From Myrmaecium sp. VS I D KN 1 (Eukaryota > Ascomycota > Dothideomycetes > Valsariales > Valsariaceae), in NCBI GenBank assembly GCA_019775845.1, contig JADQAV010000050.1, positions 1 to 53,701 on the forward strand: a stretch of 53,701 bases of DNA. The letters run 5' to 3'. Every line of letters begins with the position of its first letter. The stretch's first letter is position 1. The notes under the pieces are model-generated. The model made no database searches. It was given only the letters and a program-made list of their open reading frames with translations, and was not told where the DNA came from. Positions 43,774 to 53,673 of the stretch are shown here, piece after piece. The position numbers and the translations under genes were made by a program.

Positions 43774-44356
43774 GGTGTTTGCGGTGGCGCCGTTGATTAG
43801 TACTGTATGGCTGTATTGTTGATGATAATGATCACGAAGTCGAAGGCGAAGTGTAGGATCTCAGGGAACGGAAAAGGAGAGGCGGAGTAGTAGGAATCGG
43901 CAACCCCTCTTTTTTCATCTGCCAACGTGGTGTGGTTTGGGCACCTCGGCGGGGATTTCCACGAGGCAGGGACAGGGGCGCTCCATCGTCCGGATCAGGG
44001 AATGATCACGGCGCCCCGACGAGCGGCCGCGGAGACGATGGAGCGGCCCGCGCGGCCGTGGACGGGAGGGAAGGGCGGCAGCCTGAGCGCCTTCATGTTC
44101 CATTTGCACGATTGGGATCACAACGTCGGAGGTGAGGAAGGACGGGAGGGCGGATTCAACGGCCGGATGTCACTGGGGTCTTCACAAGCACAAGCACATC
44201 CTATTGGTCCGGTCCCGTCCGGCGCCACGGGCACGGGGCGTGAGTGGGCTGACTAAACTCTCTCGATTGGCATGGTCACGTGCAATGTTCACGTGACTTG
44301 TATATGCAGTTCACAAATGTGCCCAGGCTCATGTCCAGCAGCAAACAGTCACACAG
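43774..44356. other. Intergenic, promoter of the second methyltransferase
   Basis: Lies between the methyltransferase start and the 3' end of the Zn2Cys6 regulator. Apart from the CACGTG pair at 44275-44297, no feature is seen. Confidence 0.5.
44275..44297. promoter_or_regulatory. Paired CACGTG dyad (bHLH/Cbf1-type site)
   Basis: GTCACGTG (44275-44282) and its exact reverse complement CACGTGAC (44290-44297) face each other across a 7-bp spacer. TCACGTG is the core recognised by Cbf1-type bHLH proteins, which in yeast help control methionine and sulfur genes. It lies in the 5' flank of the methyltransferase, a SAM user. Function is inferred. Confidence 0.45.
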
Positions 44357-46476
44357 TCAATACGCCAAAAAGTCCCTCTCCCTCCCCCTCTCCGCCTCCA
44401 ACCCCATCTCCATCCCTCCGCCGTCCTTCCCAGCATGACCATCCCCCACCCCACAACCCTCCGGGCCTCCCTCCCTCCACACCCCCTCCAACAACTCCAC
44501 CGTCCGCCCACAATGCGGCGTCCCCATCCACCCCTTCACCTGCCCCAGCAGCCGCCGGACCCGCGCCCGCCGCTCCGCCCCCACCGCCCGCATCCCCGCC
44601 GCGAACAAGGGCGTCATGAGGAAGACCCGCGGACTCAGCGGGCCCGGCGCCCGCATCCCCTCCGCCGCGTCCAGGATGGCGTCCACGCACCGCTGCACGG
44701 GCGCCGACGCGGCCGGCAGCCGCCGCACCCCGTGCCGCAGGTGCAGCAGGGCGGTGTGCAGGAAGGCGGTGTTGCTGCGGGCGTAGTCGTGACGCAGGGA
44801 GGAGGGGAGGAGCCGGCGGAAGCGCGGGCCGTGGGCGTCGCGGCGGAGGAGGGCGTGCACGTGGGTTTCGAGGGCGGAGGCTTCGAGGGCGAGGTCGGTG
44901 GGGGAGAGGGGCGGTGGGGTGTTGGAGGTGGGCGTGGTTGGGGAGGTGGAGGAGGAGGAGCAGCGGCGGGCTTCTGAGGCGAGCGCGCCGATTTCGCGGA
45001 AGAGTTGGGGGATGTCGGAGGAGACGCCGCCGTATTCGTCGAAGTAGACTGGTGGAGCGTTGGCGCTTGAGGATGATGGCGAGGAGGAGGAGGAGGTTGG
45101 AGAGGAGGATGGGAAGACTTGGCCATTTGGTAGGCCGGAGGCGGTCAGCGCGGCGAGCGCCTCGACGTTGTCGTACCAGGATTCGAGGAAGGCGAAGGAG
45201 GAGTGGGCGTCGGCGAGGTCGGAGGAAGAGGAGGATGACGAGGATGACGAGGACGACTGATGCTGGCGTCGAGTCTGCATGACGGCCTTGGCGCCTTGGA
45301 GGTGAACACGCCAGGCGGGCTGGCCAGCGAAAATGTGGGACTGGCAGAGCGTGCGGATGGTGGCGAGGGTGACGGGCCGAGTCGCCGGGGTGAGCGCGTC
45401 CAGCTCGGCGCGGAGTCGGTTGAAGCACTGGACCTGGCAGTTGGTGATGATCTCGTCCGCGGCCGGGCCCAGGCTGCCAACCGCCTGCAGGTGCACCGCC
45501 GAGAAGGCCATGGCCGCGTACAGCAGGGACGGATACTGGATCGCGGCCGGGACGATGAAGGAGCAGATCTCCGCTTGCACCAGCGGGGAGGACGCCGTGA
45601 TCTGGACGGCCCCGGTTACGTAGTGGTGCAGCAGCTGGTGGGCGAGGGGCGGGAGGAGATGGAGCGGGTCCAGGGCGTTGATGAGAATGGGCGAGGTGTC
45701 GTAGTCGTAGTCGTCGTCATCGTGATCATCATCGTGGTGTGGTGTGAATGGCTTGACGGCGCGCTCGTGCTGATGCGGTAGCGGGTGGTCGTCCAGTGAC
45801 GGGTCGATGTGCGATATCTCCTCCACTGGCAGCTCCTCGACCACTTCCGCCGCTGACATGCATGGCTGGACTGCGGGAGGGCTTCCTTGGTATACCTCAG
45901 GGGAATGCTCATGTGTCGCCCGCGGACTCTGATGGACATCTGGGGAGCTGTGATTTACTGCAACCGGGCTGTCTTGCCTCCGGACGGCAGCAGTCTTGGG
46001 TGCTTCTCGTGGCTTGGGAGGTATGTACGGCATGAAGACATTATCTGGGATGAAGAGTCAGAGCAAGCATGATCCAAGTCGATTGCACCGCAAGAACAAC
46101 AGAACGACGAAGCTGTTCACGGGAATGCAAAGAGTGAACGAACGGCGGAAGGAAGACGGTGTTAAAGAAAGCCACCTCACTCACCCACTTTGCGCACATC
46201 CTTCAGCGACTCCTTCCGGAACGATCGCCCTCCCCACCGCAGCTGGACCTCATACCGGCACGGCTCGCCCGCTTCTCGACACCGCCCGCACGCCGGCTTG
46301 CCCTCATCGCACTTCTGTCGCCGCCCCCGACAGCGCACGCAGCCGTACGGGGACCGCTGGAACTTCTCGCCCGTGGACTGCTTGCGCGACGGAGGGGGTG
46401 GGAGTGCTTGGGATGCGGTGGGGCTGGCGGAGGAGGAAGAGGAGGAGGTGCGTCGCCGTTTGGGTGCCGGGGGCAT
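44357..46476 (-). CDS. Zn2Cys6 fungal transcription factor
   Basis: Two exons, 46476..46185 and 46044..44357, encode 659 residues. The binuclear zinc cluster is CVRCRGRRQKCDEGKPACGR and onward, with spacing C-x2-C-x6-C-x6-C-x2-C-x6-C (Cys46 to Cys73), preceded by a basic KRRR. RYEVQLRWGG follows, typical of one fungal subgroup. The intron has a GTGAGT donor and a CCAG acceptor and joins DVRKV to DNVFMPYIP in frame. Exon 2 carries a fungal-specific regulatory region (around 180-560: HHYVTGAVQI, FIVPAAIQYPSLLYAAMAFSAVHL, ATIRTLCQSHIFAG), with Ser-rich linkers and an Ala/Arg-rich C-terminus. It probably binds CGG-type sites in the nucleus. It is the only DNA-binding protein in the telomere-proximal block, so it may control its neighbours; this is inference. 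Confidence 0.9.
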
Positions 46477-46978
46477 GGTCGTGGTAACTTAGTCGGGATG
46501 ATGGATGGGTTGTTGGGTAGAGGGACTGGGGTTGTCCCCAGGGATGTAGAATTTAGGACAGGGTCGATCGCTGGCTACGGAGTGTGAATCACCATATGCC
46601 GTAATCACGGTGCTGGGAATGCGGATCCAGAATGATGGACAAGCGGGGGAGAAGATGCTACTGGACTACTCCGCGTACCCGGTGATTTGGTGAAGAGGGA
46701 GAAGATGATGGACTGGGATGAGTGGGTTGTGAGAAGATGTCAGGGTGAAAGAGGAAACTTCAAGAGAAGAGACGAGACAAGGAAGAGAAGGGAAAACGAA
46801 CGAGTCGACCGGTGATTCACACCCGCATGGACCAGGGCAAGTAAGGTTATCGGATGCGGGGGACTTCGGGGCAGCTCGAACGGGTCCGGGCGGATGTCTT
46901 GGCATCACTCGGCTTTCCCCTCGGCGATTTTCGTCCGGGAGGAACACCGCAACATTCATATTTCACTACGAAGTACTA

Positions 46979-46990
46979 GGTACTAGTACC
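46979..46990. promoter_or_regulatory. 12-bp perfect palindrome upstream of the regulator gene
   Basis: GGTACTAGTACC is its own reverse complement and lies about 500 bp upstream of the Zn2Cys6 start. Palindromes of this size can be dimer-binding sites; no factor is known to me for this one. Confidence 0.25.
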
Positions 46991-47299
46991 CCTGGACTGG
47001 AAGAGTATCACACTTAATCTGTATTATGTACCGTATTCGTCTATAATCGACGCTGTGCCTCCGCAATCCTTCGCTTAGGTAAGTCTGCCACCCACCTCAC
47101 CTACAAGGACCCCACCGGCTCCACTTCTCCAACCCCACTCCCCCTACCTTCTCCGCTCCTTCGCGCCACTGGCACCGAGGCGAAAGATAAGCAGATTACG
47201 GAGTGCATTCGCATTACCTCATCACCCCGTACCCCATACCGGAAGTCGGAACGAGAGTGGGGGTCAAAGCCCGAGCCGTGCGCATTCACAGTTACCGAC

Positions 47300-47343
47300 A
47301 ACCCTAACCCTAGCCCTTCACATTCACATTCACATTCACATTC
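47300..47343. repeat. Interstitial telomere-like units followed by a CACATT microsatellite
   Basis: AACCCTAACCCTAG at 47300-47313 equals two telomere repeats in reverse orientation to the chromosome end. It is followed at 47319-47343 by four CACATT units. Confidence 0.6.
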
Positions 47344-47377
47344 GCCTTGCTAATTAATTCACCCAACCAAGCATCAA

Positions 47378-48230
47378 CTACACACTCACATTCACATCCT
47401 CCCTTTCCCCCCCCTCCTCCTCCTCCTCCTCCTCCTCCGCAAGCCGCTCAAAAGCCAACACCTCCCACTCCCGCCCAAACACCCGGACCCGCTCTCCGAC
47501 CCGCCATCCGCCCTCCCCCGACATCTCCGCGCCCTCTCCCGCCGCAGCAAACCCCGGCACCTCCACCCCCCCAACCGCATACCGCACCACCCACCTCCCT
47601 CGCCCAGCATCCCACTCCTCCCTCCTCCCTCCCCCTCCCTCCCTCACCCCCAAAAACGTCCCTCCCACCCTCCCCATCCACATCTCCCCCTCTCCCTCTC
47701 CCTCCTTTCCCCCAACGCTCCGCACAACCCACGCCACCGCGCCCCCCGCCCGCGGCCGAACCCGCCGCCACACCTCCTCGTACGCGCTCACCGCGCCCCC
47801 GCGCTCGGGACACGCCATGGTGCCGCGCTCCAGGTCGTCGCCGGAGGGGAGTCGGATGAAGACGCCTTCGTCTGGGATGTCCTCCTCCTCCTCCTCCTTC
47901 TCCTCAGCGTTACCGCGCTTCGACCCCTGCTGCTGCTGCCGCCGTCGGGAGTCGATGATGTGCCGGTAGCGGCAGCGCACTGAAGGGTAAGTTATTAGTA
48001 GTGTGCAGGGAGGAAGGGAGATGGGGAGAGAGTGGGACGGACGTACGAGGCTCGGTGCTGAGGACTTCGCGCACGCCGGCGATGGCCCAGTCGAGACCCC
48101 CGTCGGCGGTGCGGATGCGCAGGTCGAGGAAGTAGGGCCCGATGGTGAAGACGAGGGTGTCGGTTGGTTCCGAAGGGGGGTCGGGAAGCCAGCGGATGGA
48201 GAGCCGGGTGGATTGGCGGACGGTGGGCAT
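47378..48230 (-). CDS. HRI1-family protein
   Basis: Two exons, 48230..48047 and 47979..47378, encode 261 residues. The splice (GTACGT donor, TTCAG acceptor) joins LSTEP to LRCRYRHIIDS. The N-terminus fits the fungal HRI1 family: TRLSIRWLPDPPSEPTDT, FTIGPYFLDLRI, GLDWAIAG, then PDEGVFIRLPSGDDLERGTM, CPERGGAVSAYEEVWR and EEWDAGRGRWVVRY. The family forms beta-barrel-like domains; yeast Hri1 binds Hrr25 and its role is poorly defined. Odd points are a Gln-rich run after the splice, Glu runs near residues 88 and 248 encoded by CTC/TCC microsatellites, and Gly/Arg-rich inserts, so this copy looks lengthened by slippage. It is a conserved-type gene among accessory genes. Confidence 0.85.
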
Positions 48231-48900
48231 GGTTGCTTTTTTCTTCCTTTTTTTTTTCTTTTGTTATTGTTCCTTGCCCTGGTCGATTAGGGGGATGGTT
48301 TAGCTGTTTTAGATTGTTGCAGGTTGCGAAGTATGTAGTGTAGGAGGAGCCAGAGACAGAGAGGAGGAAACTGTATGGATGTACCTTGCTCCGTAGACCA
48401 CACACAAAGTTGAAAAGGAGAAGGGGACGTAAGTACCCCAGTCAACAACACCAAGCAAGCGGACGTTAGCTAGCAAAAATCAAATACCAACCCAGGGGTA
48501 GAACACGAACGCTATCTACCCGATCACTCGGATCAACAGCTAACTAGCCCTATGCCCTGCCCCTAGTACCCCGCATTCAACAGCCCGTGATCGGCATCTT
48601 AACGGTCTTCACTACTTAAAATGGTCTTATCTGACCCGTCTCTTGCAGTTGCCTGATGTGGCGTAGTGTGTACGTAGAGGGTTAATTCGGTTTGGGGCTC
48701 GTTGAAACGGGACAGGCGGCTCAGTCCTACGAGTTAGTTGCTAATCTACCGTAGGAGTAGGATAGGGGAAAAGAAAGGAGAGTCTCGGATTGGACATGTC
48801 GGATCGGGATCGGATTACAGGGGACTGAACAGCATGGTCTCGCGGTTTTGGACTCGACCTCCATTTTGTTCATGTGGTGAATTTACAGCCAGAATACGTT

Positions 48901-48907
48901 CATATAT

Positions 48908-48940
<33 letters not shown>

Positions 48941-48942
48941 CA
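48901..48942. repeat. CA/TA dinucleotide microsatellite
   Basis: About ten CA units are flanked on both sides by TA units. It lies downstream of the MFS gene's 3' end. Confidence 0.8.
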
Positions 48943-49051
48943 AGAAAGGTTTGGGGGGATATCAAAGATGAAGATGAAAACAAACAAGAGGAATACGTCT
49001 GGTCCGATAACCCAGCACCCAAATCAAATGTCCAGAATGAAAAGGAGAAGG

Positions 49052-49078
49052 AAAAAAAAAAAAAAAAAAAAAAAAAAA
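49052..49078. repeat. Poly-A tract (27 A on the plus strand)
   Basis: A homopolymer 8 bp beyond the MFS stop codon (poly-T on the coding strand). It lies in the 3' UTR or just after it. Its length in the assembly may be inexact. Confidence 0.8.
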
Positions 49079-49085
49079 CAACCCA

Positions 49086-50839
49086 TCAAGTAAAATAGCC
49101 AAACTTGGCCTCCTTCCGCCAGCGCACGCCATACTTCTGCAGCAGAGCGTAGGCCGGGATGACGCCGACGACACAGATGATGGCCTGGATGGAGAAGGTC
49201 CAGGCATAGCCGTCCTTCTCCACCCAGTCGTAGATGAACCAGGGGACGAGGAACGCGGACATCTGCAAGTCGTCAGTCAAAGAATATGCAGGCAAAGGGG
49301 GGAGGGGGGGAGGGGGGGGGGGGGAGGGAAGAAGAAACGTACGTTGATAATGACCGAGTAAAACATCGTCAGCTCGTTGACAAAATCCGGGTAGTTATCG
49401 GTGATGTATGTGCACAACACGGTGTTGCCAGCCTGAAGACCAAGAGCGAAGAGGAAAAACCCGGCCTGGCCCGTCATCCAATGCCACTCGCGCTCGACGC
49501 TGCATCCCCACACCACCAGTCCGACCGCGGTCACCACCGCAGCCGGGTATCCCAGCCAAAGCCGCATCTCCGGATGCCGGACGCCGCCGTTGCGGCGCGT
49601 GAGCCGCAGCATCAGCTTGTCGGACAGCGCGCCGGAGCAGCACACCTCCGCCACCAGCACGCCGACGAGCAGGCCGATGTAGAGCAGGCCCTGCACCTGC
49701 AGCGACTCGGTCGCGTACGCGTCCGGCTCCATCGTCATCACCGCCAGGATCCACCAGTACTGCGAGAAGACGTAGGCCATGATCGCCACCGTCACCGTCG
49801 GGTACGTCCACAGCTTGCAGAAGACGACCAGGGGCGTCCAGGGTTGGGGGTGGTGGAGCCCGGGGATCTTGCGCAGGTTGATGTAGGGGAGTTGGGTTGT
49901 CAGGGGGATGGGTGCGCTTTCGTCGCTTTCGTCTTTGGTACTGTTGGTGGGGATGGGGGAGGAGGTGCCGTGTTGGTGGTGCTGTTGTTGTTCCAGGCTC
50001 AGCATGTGGTGTCGCGGGAACAGTGTCTCTGGAAGGCAGAAGATTTCGAGCACGAGTAGGAGACCAAAGGCCATAGCCACGTGATAGGGCACCCAGAACT
50101 GATTGATGGTCGCGAAGAATCCGCCGACTGTTTTTTTTTTTTTTGCACCCCGTCGTCAGTATGAAATCATACCGGAAGAGGCAGGGAGGGGGAACTTACA
50201 GACACCGCCCAGCAGCGTCCCTAGATTCGCAGCGATGGTCCACAGGCCGACGCGGTATCCGCGCTCGTGCTCGAAGCTGACGTCGATGATGATGGACAGC
50301 CCCAGATTCGCGGCCGCGCCGGCGCCCAACCCTTGCAGAAACCGCTCGGCCATGTACGCGCCCAGGCTCTGGCTCTTGATGCCGGTGCACCCCGTGGCGA
50401 CGAGGGCGATGATGGTGGACACGATGCTGACGATGCGGCGGCCGTAGGTGTCGGCCAGGCCGGCGCTCCAGAGCGGTCCGACGGCCAGGCCCAGGGTGGA
50501 GAGGGCGAAGGTCCAGTTCACTTGGTTGTACGTCGCGTCAAACTGCTCCTGCAGCAGGGCGAAAGAGGGGATGGGCGCGGTGGTGAAGTAGGTCATGAGG
50601 AAGTAGTAGTAGCAAGCGATGCCGATGCAGACGTACTTCTTCCCGAGCGACCAGTTGAGCGGGTCGAACGAGGACGCGGTCGGCGTGGGAGACAGCGGGT
50701 TACCGGATGGATCGAGCCGGCAGACGGGCGAGACGGTGCCCGAGTGATTGTCGGTCGAGATGGTCGGCTGGAGAGGCGTGCCTTTCTCCATGTCGTGGTC
50801 GTATTTCGACGTAGTCGTGCTGGCGTTGATGGGCTCCAT
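49086..50839 (-). CDS. MFS transporter, DHA1-like
   Basis: Three exons, 50839..50200, 50127..49343 and 49262..49086, encode 533 residues. Splices (GTAAGT/CAG, GTACGT/CAG, each with a CTGAC branch point) keep the frame. A cytosolic N-terminus of ~60 residues ends in DPLNWS, then come about 12 hydrophobic helices. Family marks: GLADTYGRR (loop 2-3 signature), FEHERGYRVGLWT, GGVFGGFFATIN and PETLFPR before a cytosolic loop rich in His/Gln/Ser. These fit the fungal DHA1 group of proton-coupled exporters and related polyamine or cation carriers. Substrate unknown; in this setting export of a product or a toxin is plausible. It is divergent from the terminal P450 and shares an 868-bp promoter with it that carries GATAAG sites. 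Confidence 0.9.
49263..49342. other. MFS intron 2 with long G/C run
   Basis: The plus strand has G runs of four to more than ten from about 49296 to 49327, so the coding strand intron is almost pure C there. It sits between a GTACGT donor and a CTGAC-TTGCAG acceptor region. Confidence 0.7.
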
Positions 50840-51707
50840 GACCAGATGGAGAGACTCCGAGATGGAGTGAATCGGTTTAAGATGAGATGAAATCCGAACG
50901 CAGGCGAAGAAACGGAGAGGTGACTACAGCAGACGGAGATGGAAAGTCAAGAGTATGGAAATGCAAGGTGAGAGATGCGTGAATGAAGATGGAGATGCTG
51001 GAGATGAAAGAAGTGAGTTGAGGTAGTACTATATACATCCATCCTGGGACTATCTGCCCTCGATGATGGACTGGCACAATCACATTACGAGACTCGAATC
51101 CCAGCGCGCTCGCGAGGCGCTCGACGGGCTGCTCGGAGTCGGAGTATGGAGGATCGGGAGCGGCCATCTCCTGCAGTTGCCTCTTTCGGCCTACGACCGA
51201 TGTCGGCCCGGGGCAGCGGGTGGCGGGCGGCGCACGAGCCGAGCGCGAGTCATGAGGACGCGGCGATAAGTGCGATAAGGCGATCAGGCCATGAGGCGAT
51301 AAGGCGACCCCAGGGCCACGCCGGATCGAAGGCCTGGAATGTCGGCTTTGGGCAGTTCCAGCCTGAGATCTCGGGTGTCGGATGCGAATGTCAAGATGGG
51401 ACGGTCGCTGGGGATCTTCGGGTGAATGCGGGGTACGCGGCGACCTCTCCGTTCCATCTCTACATACAAACAGTGTACATACATACAGTATCCGCTCGGT
51501 CGGGTGAAAGCCAAGCCAAGCCGTGGAGCAGCGTGTCAATACGAACGCGAGGATTGGCCCAGTCATTCGCGCCTATCTATGTATCGGGGATCACTGATAT
51601 GATGTATCCATCCCGCCCAAGCCCGTCCTTTCCTCCTCCCCTGGAACCTCAGACAACTCACAGTTCTGTATCCAAACGTTGCTTACTCCAGTCGAAACGT
51701 TCTCAAG
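50840..51707. promoter_or_regulatory. Shared divergent promoter of the MFS and terminal P450 genes
   Basis: An 868-bp spacer between the two start codons. It holds a tight cluster of GATAAG sites at 51265-51303, nearer the P450. No gene is supported in it. Confidence 0.5.
51265..51303 (+). promoter_or_regulatory. Triple GATAAG cluster (AreA/NIT2-type sites)
   Basis: GATAAG occurs at 51265-51270, 51274-51279 and 51298-51303, all on the plus strand and all preceded by C, so each fits the HGATAR consensus of fungal nitrogen GATA factors. Paired sites within about 30 bp are the known strong arrangement for NIT2/AreA. Other fungal GATA factors (iron or light) bind similar cores. Confidence 0.5.
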
Positions 51708-53565
51708 ATGCCATCCCCAATCATCCTCTTCTTCACTCCCGTCTTTCTTACTGTTGTCTACCTCTGTCACTGTCTACGCTCTCCTCTTGCCAAGATCCCC
51801 GGCCCGAAGCACTCTTTGTTCACGTCCTGGGTGCTCAAGTACCATGAGTGGATCGCCAACCGGACAGCATATATTCACTCCCTGCATCAAACCTATGGCC
51901 CCGTTGTCAGAATTGCTCCCAACGAGGTGGCCTTTGCCTCCGTTGAAGGCGTGAAGGAGATCTACATGTCAGGCGGCAGCGGCTACGACAAGACTGAATT
52001 CTACCAGTTGTTTACGCAATACGATACGAGGTATACATTCCCTCTTACTGTGTACGGTCCCCATGCTAACAGCTGCAAGGACGATGTTCTCGACTCTCGA
52101 TAAAGAACATGTAAGTGTTGGTTTCCATATTTTCTCTTCATCTCTTTCTTCGTTTTTGCCATACAGTCTTGTGGTCGCTCGGAGGCGTAGTATACAAAGA
52201 CAAAGATGCCAACCTCCTCCACACAGCACAGTAAACGGAAACGCCTTATCGCCGACCGGTACGCGAACACAAACATCATGAAGCCCGACTCTCTCCAAGG
52301 CATCCAGGAGCGCGCCGACCACTTCATCCAGAAGTGCAAGAACGCGGGTGGTAAAAGCGTCGACCTTTACGTAAGTACCATACCGGATTCCCCCCTCCTC
52401 GACAAGCCCTCAACTAATGGTGGCCCTCGATAGATTGAACTCCACAACTACGCCTTCGACTGCGTGACCCACCATCTCTTCCATCCGTACAGCACCGAGG
52501 CCCTGCGGAACGCGGAAGATGAGAACATCATGCGTGAGGTGACGTTCGATTCCAGTCTCAAATGTAAGCAGAAGAAGAAGAAGAAGAAAGCCCCCTTCAC
52601 TGCCTCACTTATTTCCCCTTCACCCTCTGCTAACACACCCAGTCCGACTGATAACCTACTACACCCCCTCCATCGCCCGGTACCTGCGGCGCGCCATCTC
52701 GCTCTTCACGCCCCCCCGCTCCGTCCCCCTCGCCAACAACCTCGTCCTGGACGCCTGCGCCAAACCCGACCACTCCCCCTTCACCCTCATGTCCCGGCTG
52801 AAAACGTACTCCCAAACCGCAGCCTCCGAGAAAGACGCAGAGAAATCCACCGGCCCCGAGACCCTCCGCCTCCTCGACATGGCCGCCGAGTGCATGGACC
52901 ACATGGCCGCCGGGATCGAAACCACCGGCGACGCCCTCTGCTGGCTCCTCCACCACCTCAGTCTGCCCGAGGCGAAAGCCGTACAAGCCCAGCTCGCCAC
53001 GGAGGTCCGCGACGCCGCCCAGGCGTCCGACGCCGTCGCCTTCGACAAGCTCCCCTACCTCGATGCCGTGGTGAAGGAAGGCTTGCGCCTCTGGCCCTCC
53101 ATCCCTATGAGCCTGCCCCGCTACGTGCCCCGCGGCGGCCGCGTGATCGATGGCGCCTACGTCCCCGCTGGCGTCATTGTCAGCGCCCAGCCGTACAGCT
53201 TGCACCGCCTTGGCTGGCCGGACCCGGAGGCGTTCCGGCCGGAGCGCTGGCTTGAGCCGGAGGGGCGGCAGGAGAAGGATCGTCGCTTTTTCGCTTTCGC
53301 GGCCGGCGGTAGAGGGTGCACGGGAAGGCAGTGAGTTACCCTCCTTTTCCTTCCGTGTGTTCCTTTCTTTTGCTGACGAGATATTCTGAACAGCCTAGCC
53401 CTGGCGGAGATGAAGATGCTCCTTGTAGCGATTTACAGTCGGTTCGAAACCCGGGTAAGTCCTGCGATGACGGCGAGCATGGCGATGGCGGACCAGATCA
53501 TCTCCTCCAGGCCAGAGGGACAGGAGTGCCTGGTGGAGTTCGTGCCGCTGGAGAAGGAGTTATGA
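51708..53565 (+). CDS. Cytochrome P450, telomere-adjacent
   Basis: Six exons (51708..52030, 52080..52110, 52227..52370, 52434..52563, 52643..53330, 53394..53565) encode 495 residues. Exon 2 is only 31 nt. The N-terminal hydrophobic segment is followed by LAKIPGPK. Marks in order: YGPVVRIAPNE, the I-helix MAAGIETTGD, the K-helix ExxR (KEGLR), PERW, and the haem loop FAAGGRGCTG with Cys435 as ligand; HLALAEMKMLL follows across the last splice. GTAAGT near 53455 looks like a donor but reading through gives a normal P450 end, so I leave it unspliced. The gene looks whole. Its substrate is unknown. The stop codon is 108 bp from the telomere repeat. It is the only plus-strand gene in the last 17 kb. 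Confidence 0.9.
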
Positions 53566-53673
53566 ACAGATGCTGTAGTTATAATTAGGAGGAAAGTTTC
53601 TATATTTTTAGTATTTCCTATTATTTATTCTATATTAAATCAGATAATTATAAGGAATAAATACTTATATATC
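53566..53673. other. AT-rich spacer between last gene and telomere
   Basis: 108 bp of strongly AT-rich sequence. It must hold the P450 3' UTR and polyadenylation signals. No subtelomeric repeat is present. Confidence 0.7.

Larger units (their letters stand above)
46477..47377. other. Intergenic, promoter of the Zn2Cys6 regulator
   Basis: No gene is seen. It holds a 12-bp perfect palindrome at 46979-46990, two telomere-like CCCTAA units at 47300-47313 and a CACATT microsatellite at 47319-47343. The right end is the 3' flank of the HRI1-family gene. Confidence 0.5.
48231..49085. other. Intergenic with microsatellites
   Basis: The HRI1 promoter and the 3' flank of the MFS gene. It holds a CA/TA microsatellite (48901-48942) and a run of 27 A (49052-49078) just after the MFS stop. 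No gene is seen. Confidence 0.55.

Noticed and set aside
44349-45428. 359-codon minus-strand frame overlapping the regulator gene
   Set aside because: It overlaps the Zn2Cys6 reading frame out of phase and is Arg/Pro-rich without motifs.
49086-50839. Dal5-type allantoate permease for the MFS gene
   Set aside because: The DPLNWS, HERGYRxG and PETLFPR marks fit the DHA1 group, not the anion:cation symporters.
53455-53460. GTAAGT in the last exon of the terminal P450 as a splice donor
   Set aside because: Reading through gives a normal P450 C-terminus and stop; no acceptor downstream gives a better end.
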